Shown piece by piece: positions 42,831 through 54,269 of a DNA stretch of 64,000 nt. Both the position numbers and the translations under genes were made by a program. The DNA lies in the NCBI GenBank assembly GCA_030220185.1, contig JASPKZ010007555.1, positions 617,001-681,000 on the forward strand, read 5' to 3'. Source of the DNA: Diploptera punctata (Eukaryota > Arthropoda > Insecta > Blattodea > Blaberidae). Each line of letters opens with the position of its first letter. Within the stretch, counting starts at the first letter, position 1. Under the pieces are notes generated by a model. The model made no database searches, was not told the origin of the DNA, and saw only the letters and a program-made list of their open reading frames with translations.

Positions 42831-45273
42831 TTATTGTTGTATAAGGCTTAACTCTTACATTCACAATGATTTGGGTTGCAGTGTTTTAATGATATGTTTT
42901 CTTTCACTCTCTTAGTTTTTTATTTATATTTTTCTTAAAGCATACTCCATTCATATGCCAAATCATATTTGACTTATTTTAATCGTCACTTTTGGGTTTC
43001 AAGATTGGTAAATATTTTTTTATTGCATTGAAGAACTTCATAATGTAATGTAGAAATTTATGTTTATTCTTTGCCTAATTTGTATATTCTCCAAACACTA
43101 TTAAGTTTATACAGTTATTAACCATGCACATATTTACATCTGTAATTCTACATAGATTGCAAGAGTATTTTTTCAGGAAAACTAAGATGAAAAGTAGGTT
43201 CATAATAAGATATTGAATTCTTTTTGTATAGAGTATATTGGTGTATAAATCTAAATTTACTATTTAAATTTATATGGCTGATATCCAGAAGACTTCTTAT
43301 TAGATTTGGTGCACACCTTCTATTAAATTTAATAATGTATTGACTAATATTGCTGCTCTAACATCTATATTTAAAATGCATGGATAACAATATTTACTCC
43401 ATTTAGAATTGGCAGATTTAAGTAGACAATTTAAAGTTATTATAACAAATATTAATTCATCCCAATAGCAAATAAAACTATATAGAATAAAGTAATGGTG
43501 TAAAATAAAGATATTTTTAAATGGGAAAAATTAGATGTCATTGATTATTAATTTTTTTTATTATTTAAAAATTGCAATTAAGTTCAGTTATCAGAGTTTA
43601 AATGAATTACACCTCATGATGGCTTATGGAGCAGTCTTATGTGGGAAATTGCTAATAGTGTATTGTTTCATATGATGACATGAAGCTTGTAAGTGGTAAA
43701 CATATGACACTGATTAATTCCATTACAGCGTTGTTGGCACAGCATGTTGAGAACAAGAATCACCTCAATACACACTGACTTCTTTGAAATATATTATTAC
43801 GTACTATGATATACTTCAGTATTTTCATATGCTGCATTTTATTTCACTCATTTATTGTACTTAGATAAATTTATTTATTGTACTCAACAAAAGAAAGTAA
43901 GCATATGACATGAATTAGAAAGTATTGTTGAACTGGAAATACATCTCTTTAGCATGCAATTGCAGTGGATTCTGTTCACCAAAACAACAAGTGCTGATAA
44001 CAGGTCTGTTTGCCTGGAGTGCCAAAGAGAATGTCATAGACTACTCTGTAGAAAAGCATATATCATTTTTTGCTATTATTATTACATTTTCTTTTAAATT
44101 ATAATGCAATTTCAAATTAAGAACTCTAAACTCAAATTACATTATTTTGGAATATAAATTTAAAAAGTGAACCAAGCACTGACCTATTCATCCATGAGAG
44201 TAAAGTTTTTACTGTTGCATTAAACAATAAAAAATATATGACCTGTAGTAGTGTGTTCTGTTGTGTTTGTGTTAGTGAATTGTCCTCTCCATAAAGTTAG
44301 ACTGTTCAAGAATGGCGACATATTTTGTTAGAGCAACTGTAAAGTAGAATGTAACACACACATTGCAACAAGGACTTCAGTTCAAATTTTAGATAATTGA
44401 GATTAAACATTTTTTGTTCTTTATTCCAAGATCCATTACTCTAATCATAATGAAATTTGATTTATGCAACTATCATAAGATGAAGTGCAGCAAACTGTGC
44501 ATTTTTTCTGAACTCTATTAACAATAAGCAAAGGGGGGGAAAAAGTTTTAACTCGAAACTATGTGATGGACTGAAGACTTTTCTACATAGATTGATTAAA
44601 TACAGTTATGATTATAAAAGGACTAAAGGAGCATGGGGTCTCGGCAGACTGTTCACATTGGCAATGTGTAAATTGAACTTTTATAGGAAGAAATCACTAT
44701 GAGGTTTATTTTTAGATTAAATGAAATGCTTCATATCATATTCATCTTCACTACACTCTCGTTGACTGATGTTATGTCCCTCTGTTGGTCCAGTCAGAAT
44801 TCACAGGAATTTTGAAGTTTATAAGTGTATGAGTAATATATGCATGCACCATTCTGCTAGTTGCATAATAACATACACCCACCTGGGAGGTCAGAGAATA
44901 CAACCAAACACAAATGTCCATTGTACTTGTTATTTCATTGCAGGTATCACACATAAAATAGTGTGCATGTGACATAATGGTCAAAAGACCATTGACTGAT
45001 GTTGAGCTGGAGATTAAATTCAGAAATACAGGTGAATCTATACATACAGTTTAGATCTTCAGATAGAAGGTGGCCAATCTGATCCATGTGCCAAGTAACA
45101 TAGAACATTTCCACCAGTTTCCACATCAAGACCATAGCTACAAATGCATACAATGAACAATGTCTTTATGAAGGATCTGTTATACACACAAACACAGCTT
45201 AGCTATTGCACATATTGTGCAAAGAATACCTATCTTTTCAAGCTGTAATGCAGCATACACCTCTTGAACAAGC
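42831..45273. other. AT-rich DNA, no gene recognised
   Basis: No coding or repeat family could be supported, apart from chance frames around 44769-45153. Confidence 0.5.
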
Positions 45274-45285
45274 ATCTCTTTATTT

Positions 45286-45506
45286 CGATGCTTTTATTAA
45301 TTTCATACATCTCAGTGATGGATAAATCATATTTCAAGAGAAAAATTATATGCTCAGACTGGGGCTTGAACCCAAAACCTTTCGCACTTTAGGCGAATGC
45401 TCTAACCGAGTGAGCTATCTGAGTAAGTTCCAATCTAAATGCAAATTTTTCCCTCTGTTAATTCCCCTGCACCAACTGCTATGAAACCTTTGCTTCTATC
45501 TTACGA
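45286..45506 (-). mobile_element. tRNA-headed element, single unit
   Basis: A 221-bp insertion with a perfect 12-bp duplication, ATCTCTTTATTT at 45274-45285 and 45507-45518. On the minus strand a leader with GGGGAATTAACAGAGGGAAA precedes a tRNA-like part, which is followed by TAATTTTTCTCTTGAAAT, the same layout as the units in the composites at 15.4 and 39.8 kb. Confidence 0.75.
45350..45426 (-). tRNA. tRNA-like cloverleaf (probably a retroposon part)
   Basis: Minus strand: acceptor ACTCAGA/TCTGAGC (one A-C mismatch), D arm GCTC-loop-GAGC, anticodon arm TTCGC-CTAAAGT-GCGAA with anticodon AAA, variable loop of about 5, T arm TTGGG-TTCAAGC-CCCAG. The fold is nearly complete, but anticodon AAA is rare in animals, and the sequence lies inside a 12-bp-flanked insertion, so a retroposed tRNA-like promoter is more likely than a working tRNA. 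Confidence 0.45.
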
Positions 45507-46550
45507 ATCTCTTTATTTACTTGTCTATCAACAGATTCGAAGATATGTTAATATGGATGGCATTTAAGGGTTAACCCTTTCTTTACCAGTGTTGAATGGA
45601 AGAACATGTCTTAACAATATTATAACTTAAAAAGTTATAAAATGAAATATATCACAACCTCTTATCCTATTATAAATAGAAAATGTACCCTTTTTTCTGC
45701 ATAATTTCAAAATTTGGTAAAAAAATGGGTTAAGGAAGTTGTTAGTGTATATGTTGGAAGCTAATGCAGCACACCATAAACATAATGCCATAGAGATCAT
45801 GAAAGTTCTCTGAAACTTGAATGCATGTATCTTCAATTCTGCAAATTGTGGCTATGTATGCTGACAAATAAACTCTTAATAGTTTTCCTCTCTCCTAAAG
45901 AACTGGACCAAGACAAATATAGTGACATGCAATCTTGTGATTCTTTCCTAATTTTAAAGTTGTTAATAAAGTAAATTTTTGAAACCGCTGTTGACGAATT
46001 ATTAACAATTACATTTAATCAATCCTTAATAACGAACTCATAGGCACTATAGGACCCGTAGGTCCAAGGCCATGCAGACATAAAGCTCTCCACACATCTC
46101 TATTCTGATTTAATGTCCTTCCTGTTATCCCCTGTATAATCTACTTCCCTCAAATCATAGTTAATGTTATTCTCCCACCTCATTCTTGGTTTACCAACTG
46201 GGCATTTTTCCTCTGGTTTTTCTACAAGAAGCTTCCATGCACCTCTTTCATTCCCCATTCGTGCTACATGTCCTGCCATCACAGTCTATGAGTGGCTTAA
46301 TTGTTCTTATTATATCTGGCTTCCCATAAAGACCACATATCTCACTGTTTTGTAGTCTTCTCCATTCAAATGTCTGTTCATTTCTCTATGATCAAAAGTT
46401 TTCCTGAGAACTTTATTCTCAAATACTCATAATCTCCTTTCCTGCCTTAAAGAGTCCATATTTCACATCCACATAATATAACTGGGAGAATAACAGTTTT
46501 ATGTATTTTCAGTTTAACGTTTTTGAGAGTTGGAACAACAAGAGTTACTG

Positions 46551-46672
46551 TTGTTTATTTTTATTATTTCACTCACCTCATACTTCATATGAAGTATGAG
46601 GTGAGTGAAATAATAAAAAATAAACAATATTAAAAAACCTCATAGTGTTATTTCCTATCTACATAACTTAAT
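46551..46672. mobile_element. mini-PLE-like element, 122 bp
   Basis: Perfect 11-bp duplication, AAGAGTTACTG at 46540-46550 and 46673-46683. It consists of a near-perfect palindrome of about 76 bp (arms with TTTCACTCACCTCATACTTC) and an asymmetric tail AACCTCATAGTGTTATTTCC. The CACCTCAT arm and CCTCATAGTG tail match the ends of PLE insertions in this window. No coding sequence. Confidence 0.8.
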
Positions 46673-46768
46673 AAGAGTTACTGTAATGCATACCAGCACG
46701 CATTTCCAGAACTGAGGCTATGTTTAATTTTTTTGTGCATCTCATTCCTATTTGTAATTATCATTCCT

Positions 46769-47462
46769 AGGTAGAAATTCAACATATAATGGAAATGGAC
46801 AGCTAATGACAAATGAGGGAAATTTTGAGGAAGTGGCTGAATTCAAATACCTAGGAACAATAATCACAAATAGGAATGAGACGCACAAAGAAATTAAACA
46901 TAGGCTCAATTCTGCAAATGCATGCTATTATGCATTGCAGAGACTTTTGATGTCCCAACTCCTTTCAAAAAACGTTAAGCTGAAAATATATAAAACTATT
47001 ATTCTACCAGTTATATTATATGGGTACGAAACATGGACTCTTACTTTAAGGGAGGAAAGGAGATTACGAGTATTTGAGTACTTAGGAAAATTTTTGGACC
47101 AAAGAGAGATGAACAGACAGGTGAATGGAGAAGACTCCATAACAATGAACTACATGGTCTCTATAGGAAGTCAGATATAATAAGAACAGTTAAGTCTCGT
47201 AGACTGCGATGGGCAGGACATGTTGCGCATATGGGGAATGAAAGACGTGCATGGAAGCTTCTTGTAGGAAAGCCAGAAGGAAAACGCCCAGTTGGCAGAC
47301 CAAGAATGAGGTGGGAGAACAACATTAACTATGATTTGAGGGAAGTAGATTATACAGGGAATGATTGGAAAGCATTAGCTCAGGATAGGGATGTATGGAG
47401 AGCTTGTGTCCGTGCGGCCATGAACCTGCGAGTTCGATGGTGCCAGTGAGTAAGAGTAAGGT
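46769..47462 (+). mobile_element. LINE A4, 5'-truncated, nested in LINE A3
   Basis: Open from 46806 to 47180 and 47231 to 47449 with one frameshift between: EFKYLGTIITNRNE, ILYGYETWTLTLREER, GNERRAWKLLVGKPEGKRP, GRPRMRWENNINYDLREVDY. It ends GTGAGTAAGAGTAAGG. It was inserted opposite in orientation to its host copy, with a short AGGTA duplication. Confidence 0.85.
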
Positions 47463-47985
47463 ATTTGAATTGAGCCACTTCTTCAAAATTTCCCTCATTT
47501 GTCATTAGCTGTCCATTTCCAGTATATAATGTATTTCTATGTGTGAACATATATTTAGTTTTATTTATGTTCCAATTTGTTAGTGTCACTCAATAGAATG
47601 TGTGTGTTGGCCCTTAGAATCTCCTTGCTATCACCCAATAATACTACATGATCAGCATAAAGTAACGGCTCATAAATATCATTCTGTTGTACTCCATCAT
47701 CCTCTAAAGATTTGATGGCATGCTCTAGAACAAAATTGAATAGTAGAGGAGATAGTGTTTCTCCTTGTTTAAACCAATTGTGAACTTCAAAAGTATCCGA
47801 AAGCTGTTTCCTATATGCACCCTACTCTTTGTGAAGCACAAATAATAAAAAGCACATTCATATAAATCTAACTTTTAGGAATTCCCAACTCCAGCAGGTT
47901 ACTATATAATTTTTCCATCTTGATTAAATCATTTGCCTTTTTGAAGTCCACATATAATCTAATCCCTAATAAAGTTTAAAAAATT

Positions 47986-48671
47986 TTTAGTATAAAATTG
48001 TAGTTCTGCTTCGGTCTTTAAGCTTTCTTTGTCTTCATTAAATTTCATATAATACAGCCATTTTACCTCATAGAACATTGGATCTTTGTTTTGTGGATCT
48101 CTCTATGAACTGTAATGCAGTGTAATTCATTTACACTCTGTAAATATTTATATTTACTTTATAAATTTTGAGAAATTCTTTGTTCAAAATTCAGTTTAAA
48201 GTAAAAAGATTACAGATGAAGATTTAGAAACCGGTTCATAAAAAGAACCTAAACCATATGTAGATGATGATGATGATGATGACAGATGCAGATATTATTT
48301 TCGTAGTTCATAATGAACTCGTACTTGATTTGAAAAATGTACCAAATAATGATGATTAAAATTTTTAATTTGGAATGGAGTGTTTATAATGACATAACTA
48401 ATATCTTACAATAATTTGTTGGCAATACTCAACAGTGTAAATGTTCCATTGTAATTTATATCTCACTATAATGATATACTACTTATAAAGAATTTGAAGC
48501 TTTAAAATTCAATTTTGAGGAAAATATGATACTTAGATCCAAAAAAATTATATTATGCTTATTAAATGTGAACTTATAAAAATTATAATATTTCTTGTAA
48601 GTATAAAATGATAAAGTCAATATACTAATGAAAGGGTAATGTCTGATCTCAGCATAGGCTGGATTTAAAGT
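47986..48671. other. AT-rich DNA, no gene recognised
   Basis: Contains an ATG/GAT trinucleotide run at 48262-48283. No coding support. Confidence 0.5.
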
Positions 48672-48672
48672 A

Positions 48673-49068
48673 ACCATAACAGACATGGTGAAAACACTTG
48701 TATCAGAGGAAAGAGTACTTGTTGACAAAGTGTAACTTGTAAATTTTACCATAAGAGGGCAGTCATATCAGTTGATGAAACATGGCATTCACTGCTGCTT
48801 CTCAAGAAGACTCTCCTCTTCTTCCATGGCCTCCAAGGTCATCTGACCTAACCTCATGGAGTTATGTTAAAGATTACATGTTCATTGCCCCCATGCCCCT
48901 CGATTTAGCAGAGCTGTGACAAAGGATTGAGTATACGGCAGGAAGTGGATTATAGGATCGATGTCTGCCGAGTCACCGACAATGGGCATATGGAACACCT
49001 ATAAGGCACGTATGAAAACTTAATACTCTTTCCTCTGATACAAGTGTTTTTGCCGTGTCTGTTATGGT
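48673..49068 (+). mobile_element. DDE_3-derived MITE (396 bp)
   Basis: TA at 48671-48672 and 49069-49070, with terminal inverted repeats of about 46 bp starting ACCATAACAGACA. The inside, on the plus strand, keeps a piece of DDE_3 transposase: WPPRSSDLTSWSYVKDYMF, PMPLDLAEL, then after a frameshift VDYRIDVCRVTDNGHMEHL. So this short element is an internally deleted derivative of a DUF4817/DDE_3 transposon and not a random hairpin. Confidence 0.85.
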
Positions 49069-49384
49069 TACGGTTCTACAGACTTTTGATTTGCTCTGTA
49101 TAGTATAAATATGTTTAATGTAAGTAATTTTAGATTAACCAAGGATGTAAGTAAAATAAATTAGGTATTAAATAATATAAATAATTGATATTTGGTTTAA
49201 AAAATTCTTTAACAACAAAGTTGAACTTAACTTTTTATATTTTGACTTTGGTTGTCTCAGGGAAGCACATCTACCTTGAGATCCAAAAATTTCATTTTCA
49301 GCGACAAAAATTTGAAATGTGGCTTCCTTCAGAAGGGAAGTTTTTTATTTAATATATATTTATTGATGTTATAACATATGAGGA

Positions 49385-49815
49385 TATGACAAAGTATGTC
49401 AAAGTAGATTGAAGGGAAAGTGAAAGATTAAAGAAGTTTTGCTACTTGGGAAGTACCCAGGTACTAATGGCAAAATACAAGAATTATTGTGCACTTCTAC
49501 ACTGCATGGAAAATGTATGATCTGAAGATGGAATGTAAGAAAAAAAGTCAAAACATTGACACCTGAAGAATTCTACCAACCATTATAAACATATGGTTCT
49601 AAAACATAGTCATGGATAAAAATTAATATGAGTATATTGGAATGAGTTTTCTGAAAAGCATAGAAAATGTCATAAGAAGGGATAGAATAAGAAACACTGA
49701 ATTTAGAATAAAGGTAGAATCACTAAAATAAATAATGAAGAGTAAAGGACTTCAATGGTTAGGACGCATTATAAGAATGGAATAAAATAGGCAACCTAAA
49801 AAAGTTGTACAGGTG
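49385..49815 (+). pseudogene. LINE C-terminal fragment, heavily decayed
   Basis: FCYLGST near 49440, a YGSKT-like segment near 49590, SILE near 49635, and LQWLGRIIRMEXNRQPKKV at 49750-49808. These are the YLG, LYGSE and W.GH..RM positions of RTE-like LINEs. Stops and frameshifts throughout. Confidence 0.5.
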
Positions 49816-50312
49816 TTCTGAAAAAAGTTCCAATTTTTATAGAGGAGGTAGTATTCCAAAAAAAAAAGTTTTTATAGCCATGGTTTTTAAACTCAGTATT
49901 TTCTGAATTATAGTTTTATTTTATATGAACAGCATATCTTTTACTCCAAAAACTTTGGCAATAAACAAATGAAGAAACATTATGTAGACTTTGTTGCTAA
50001 TATGCAGCACAAATTGTTCGTATTTATATCAAATTTGGATGCCCATTTACTAGATGGGAAGATTCACTTGATGAGAAAACAGGTAAAGGCCTAATTTCAT
50101 GAAGTAGAAGAATAACTCAACTCCATAACATGACTGGCCTCACATCAGTATAATGGTGATATGGTTAGCATGTAGGGTAGTATTGCAGCTATTCTTGTGA
50201 TGATGGCATCAAGACATGATTCCTTAATCTCCTTGGCTATGGTATAGGACTGGTGATACTGATAATGGTAGTAAATAATAGACCATACTAAGTGTAGGAC
50301 CAACATTTTATA
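49816..50312. other. AT-rich DNA, no gene recognised
   Basis: Ends with GGACCAACATTTTAT (50296-50310), which resembles GGACAACATTATG after 60588 and may be the target duplication of the large PLE. Confidence 0.4.
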
Positions 50313-50844
50313 AGAACATTCATTTAAGTAAAATTTTATCACCTCACCTCATATTCTACTTCTTCTTAAACTAGTTTGAGACCCTTCTTCGGTTCCATCC
50401 CCATTATTTCCATGACTGTTGCTATGTCATCTTGAAGAGCTGCCTATTGCTCTCTCTGTTGGTAAACTGAAGAACCTTGAAATCAAATAATTTTCTCCTG
50501 GAATTTCAAAATTCATTAATTTCTCCTTTCTGGTTTTTTGAATGTACACTTAGCGACAAAAAGATTGAGCCGCTTCAAAAAGCAGAGTTCCTGTTATGGC
50601 CGATTGCGCATGCTCGAAAAGCTAAAGGTGTGATTCACGAGGTAACACAATGTTAAATGTTTTAAATTAGCTATATTTGGTTTTAATTGTCTTAAATAGT
50701 TAAAGAACAGTGAAATAGACATTCCTAGATATTTGCGAGTGTTCGACAAATGCAATATTACTCAAATTGGGACATTTCAAATAAAGTTAAACTCTCGTTC
50801 ATAGTGCAAAAGTACAAGACAACCAATATTTAGACAACTAGTAT

Positions 50845-50930
50845 CCGACGTTCGAGTACCGTAGATGTTAAACCACTTACAAGAAGATGAAATATGTATG
50901 AATGTCAGGGTTCGAATCCTTCAACAATGT
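50845..50930 (+). repeat. tRNA-like boxes in left arm of the Tc1-like element
   Basis: CAGGGTTCGAATCCTTC is a good B box and TAGTATCCGACGTTCGAG lies at A-box distance upstream. The following ATTAATTTGTATTTTCGC spacer is AT-rich as in other tRNA-headed units. The structure was not folded fully. Confidence 0.35.
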
Positions 50931-51272
50931 TTTTTATTAATTTGTATTTTCGCAAAATACATCCAATAAATGCTATAATTTTAATTCCTGTCACATAACC
51001 TACGTCCACTTTACACTATATTAAGTTATATTCCTGCCTTCTTAAACTCTATAACACTATTTAGCTACTGATATAAATTTAATTGTGTGTGCAGTGCCAT
51101 GTTTTAATAATAATGCTATAAATTTATGTAATAAAAGATAACATAGCTTCATATATTTATGTGTTTATTTATTTATTTATTACTTTTAGTGAGGAAAAAG
51201 TTTCACCCTTCAATTAAATTATTTAGCTTATATATGTCAAGTCCAGCATAATAATAGTTGATGAACAATAAT

Positions 51273-51301
51273 AAAAAATATTATTATTATTATTATTATT
51301 G
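51273..51301. repeat. ATT microsatellite
   Basis: About nine ATT units, followed by a diverged inverted stretch of TAA-rich sequence. Confidence 0.85.
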
Positions 51302-51422
51302 TCCATTATCAATAATAAAAATTATAATAATAACATTAATAATGGGATGTATCAAAGTATGTGAAGAATGTAATTAACTGGAGATCAAAATTAGTTCAAA
51401 ATGTACCCAAGAAAATTACATA

Positions 51423-53193
51423 CTTACTTACTTACTCACTGGCACTATCGAACCCGTAGGTTCATGGCCGCGCGGACATAAGCTCTCCATACATCCCTAT
51501 CCTGAGCCAATGCCTTCCAATCATTTCCTGTTAATCCACCTCCCTCAAATCATAGTTAATGTTGTTCTCCCACCTCATTCTTGGTCTACCAACTGGGCGT
51601 TTTCCTTCTGGCTTTCCTACAAGAAGTTTCCATGCACGTCTTTCATTCCCCATACGCGCAACATGTCCTGCCCATCGCAGTCTACGGGACTTAACTGTTC
51701 TTATTATATCTGGCCTCCTATAAAGACCATGTAGTTCATTGTTATGTAGTCTTCTCCATTCACCTGTCTGTTCATCTCTCTTTGATCCAAAAATTTTCCT
51801 AAGAACTTTATTCTCAAATACTCGTAATCTCCTTTCCTCCCTTAAAGTAAGAGTCCATGTTTCGCACCCATATAATATAACTGGTAGAATAATAGTTTTA
51901 TATATTTTCAGCTTAACGTTTTTTGAAGGAGTTGGGACATCAAAAGTCTCTGCAATGCATAATAGCATGCATTTCCAGAATTGAGCCTATGTTAATTTCT
52001 TTGTGCATCTCATTCCTATTTGTGATTATTGTTCCTAGGTATTTGAATTCAGCCAATTCCTCAAAATTTCCCTCATTTGTCATTAGCTGTCCATTTCCAT
52101 TATATAATGTATTTCTACGTGTGACCATATATTTAGTTTGACTGATATTTACTTCCAGTCCTAATTTCTTAGTGTTACTCAATAGTGTGTGCGTGTTGGC
52201 CTTTAGTATCTCCTCGCTATCGGCCAGTAGTACCACATCATCAGCATAAACTAACAGCTTATTAATACCATTCAGTTGTAAGCCTTCCTTATTCTCTAAA
52301 GATTTAATGGCATGCTCTAGTACAAAATTAAATAGTAGAGGAGATAGTGCATCTCCTTGCTTCAACCCATTCTGGATTTCAAAAGTGTCTGAAAACTGTT
52401 TGCCTACACGCACCCTACTTGTTGAGCCATTTAGACACATTCGTATAAGTCTAACTAACTTTTTTGGGAATTCCGAACTCCAGCAGGATACTAATATAAC
52501 TTCTCCCTCTTATTGAATCATATGCTTTTTTGAAGTCTACATATAGTTGTTGTACAGTACCATTATATTCCCATTTCTTTTCTAAAATCTGTCTTATACT
52601 AAAAATCTGATCTGTTGTAGACCTGTTTCTTCTAAATGCACATTGTTGATCTCCTAGAATGTCATCAATATAGGGAGCAAGTCTGCTTACTAATATATTT
52701 GTTAGAATTTTGTACGAAGTTGAAAGTAATGAGATGCCCCTATAGTTGTTGCAATCAGTTTTATCTCCTTTCTTATAAATTGGTATGATAATTGATTCCT
52801 TCCATTCATCTGGAAGAGCTTCTTTTTCCCATATCATACTAAGCAACCAGCGTATCTTGTCCATCAATTTTTCTCCCCCTGATTTTATCAGTTCTGCTGG
52901 GATCTCATCTGAACCTGATGCTTTATACATCTTCAATTTTTCAATTGCCATTTCAACTTCTAATGCACTTGGCTCTGCGACTAGCATTTCTGCTGTCTGT
53001 AACTTATCCTCCTCAATGTCCTGTTCTGTATGTACATTTAATAGCTGTTTAAAATAACTTTTCCATCTATTTAATATACTCTTGGAATCTGCAATCATAT
53101 CCCCATTTTCATTCCGAATTATGTTTGTTCTAGCCTGAAACCCTTTCTTCTCTATACTAATTCCCTGATATAATTCTCTAATGTTCCTATTTT
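51423..53193 (-). mobile_element. LINE A5: RT and C-terminal region, 5'-truncated
   Basis: The best-preserved LINE A copy. The minus strand reads from about 53193: GFQARTNIIRNENGD, ASGSDEIPAELIKSGGEKL, IPIYKKGD, NNYRGISLLS, RNRSTTDQIFSIRQ, VDFKKAYDSI; then LKQGDALSPLLFNFVLEHAI and VYADDVVLLADSEEI (intact YADD, about 52230); then GCETWTLTLREERRL, RWAGHVARMGN, GKPEGKRPVGRPRMRW. Frameshifts lie near 52450 and 51955. A TTAC tail (GTAA on the minus strand) is at 51421-51440 and TTACATA (51416-51422, 53194-53200) may be the target duplication. The endonuclease is absent. Confidence 0.88.
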
Positions 53194-53229
53194 TTACATA
53201 AAATATAGAATTCAAAAAGGCAGATCAGT

Positions 53230-53640
53230 AATAATAATGTTAAATGGCGTTTTGTGGGATAAGAACATGTGAATGGATACCAAATTAGAAATTTGTAAAT
53301 TGGAAAAAATCAGAAATACAATCATCAGACAACAAATGAAAGTCTAAAATTCAATAGTGGATTTTGTGAGATTACAGACACTAGAATGGTATGGTCATAC
53401 ACGTAGGATGCCAAAGAAAAGATTACCCAGACAAGCTTTGGAATGGATTCCACCTGGGAAAGGAAAGAGAGGTCGACCTAGATTTAAATGGATGGATGAT
53501 GTAAGAAGAGGTATGAGGGAGCTAGGTCTGGAAGAATTGGAATGTGAAGATAGAGAAGAAGGAGAAAGATGATAAACATTTAAAAAGCTTTGGGCACAGG
53601 AAGATGTTTTATTACATTTTAAACCTGTTTATAAATAAAT
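53230..53640 (+). pseudogene. LINE B C-terminal fragment
   Basis: Open from 53357 to 53572: WYGHTRRMPKKRLPRQALEW, then IPPGKGKRGRPRFKWMDDVR and GLEELECEDREE. Upstream residues (WDKNM, IRNTIIRQ) also fit. This is the same family as 42427-42830. It lies inside the Tc1-like element beside LINE A5. Confidence 0.75.
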
Positions 53641-53735
53641 AAGTAATATTAAAAATAGTAATACTTCCAAACAGTTAGCACGTTTTTTCTTTAAGAATAG
53701 ACAGACAGAATAAAATAGAAAGCATTTTAACAATT

Positions 53736-53818
53736 AAAAATTTTAACCTCATCGGGAATCGAACCTGTGACATTTTGGATACGAATCAAGCCACTAAGCA
53801 CTGAGCTACTTGCGCTTG
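53736..53818 (-). repeat. tRNA-like boxes in right arm of the Tc1-like element
   Basis: Minus strand: GCAAGTAGCTCAGTGCTTAG (A box) and CAGGTTCGATTCCCGATG (B box) in the correct order and spacing, then TTAAAATTTTTAA. Similar in layout to the left-arm copy but on the opposite strand. Confidence 0.5.
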
Positions 53819-54122
53819 AAAGAATACTCTTCAAAGGAAGAAGGAGAACGTATTGTAACTCTACTGTGCAATTAATTTACTCGTGTGAACTTAAAGTATT
53901 CAAGATCAAGAGTTGGCCCATTCTTTTTGTCGCTAAGTGTACTTTTTTTTTTACAAACCATGAGTTCTTTGGGGGTTTTCTATTTGTTTTATTAATTTAG
54001 CCTCTCTTTTGATTTCATGTTTCTCTGACCGTGCATGGGCTGCTACTGCAGATTTTTCTACTTCCCTATTCTTGATATTCCTGAGATGTTCTTTCACTCT
54101 GGTTTTCAAATTACTCTTTGTA

Positions 54123-54269
54123 TTAAGGTAGAATATTTTTATCATTAAAATAAGTAATTATAAGATATATCAAGTCTAAATAGGAAACACGAAAAGAACA
54201 ATATGAGGTGAGTGATAAAAATATTCTACCTTAATGAATATACCTCATAGTGAGAATTCCTAAAATAAG
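54123..54269. mobile_element. mini-PLE-like element, 147 bp
   Basis: Duplication TACTCTTTGTA at 54112-54122 and 54270-54280. Inverted arms AAGGTAGAATATTTTTATCA and its complement, an ATGAGGTGAGTGATAAA junction, and a tail ACCTCATAGTGAGAATTCCT. The design is the same as at 46551 and 60896. Inserted in the GIY-YIG region of the large PLE's left arm. Confidence 0.8.

Larger units (their letters stand above)
46030..47985 (-). mobile_element. LINE A3, minus strand, interrupted twice
   Basis: C-terminal part 46030-46768 (GNERGAWKLLVEKPEEK, GKPRMRWENN on the minus strand) and RT part 47463-47985 (with YADH in place of YADD near 47655). It is interrupted by a mini-PLE (46551-46672) and by a plus-strand LINE A copy (46769-47462). 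Many frameshifts; no 5' region. The 3' end near 46030 lacks a clear GTAA tail. Confidence 0.8.
50547..53939. mobile_element. Tc1/mariner-like non-autonomous element holding LINEs
   Basis: TA at 50545-50546 and 53940-53941. Terminal inverted repeats start CACTTAGCGACAAAAAGA on both sides. No transposase is visible. It contains tRNA-like boxes near both ends (plus near 50850-50930, minus near 53738-53815), an ATT microsatellite (51273-51301), LINE A5 and a LINE B fragment. It is inserted in the left arm of the large PLE. Confidence 0.8.

Noticed and set aside
45350..45426. A working nuclear tRNA gene
   Set aside because: It has an acceptor mismatch and a rare AAA anticodon, and lies inside an insertion with a 12-bp target duplication; kept as tRNA-like with low confidence.
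45560..45590. AAGGGTTAACCCTTT, suggestive of two abutting piggyBac ends at TTAA
   Set aside because: No matching opposite end or transposase was found on either side; could be chance.
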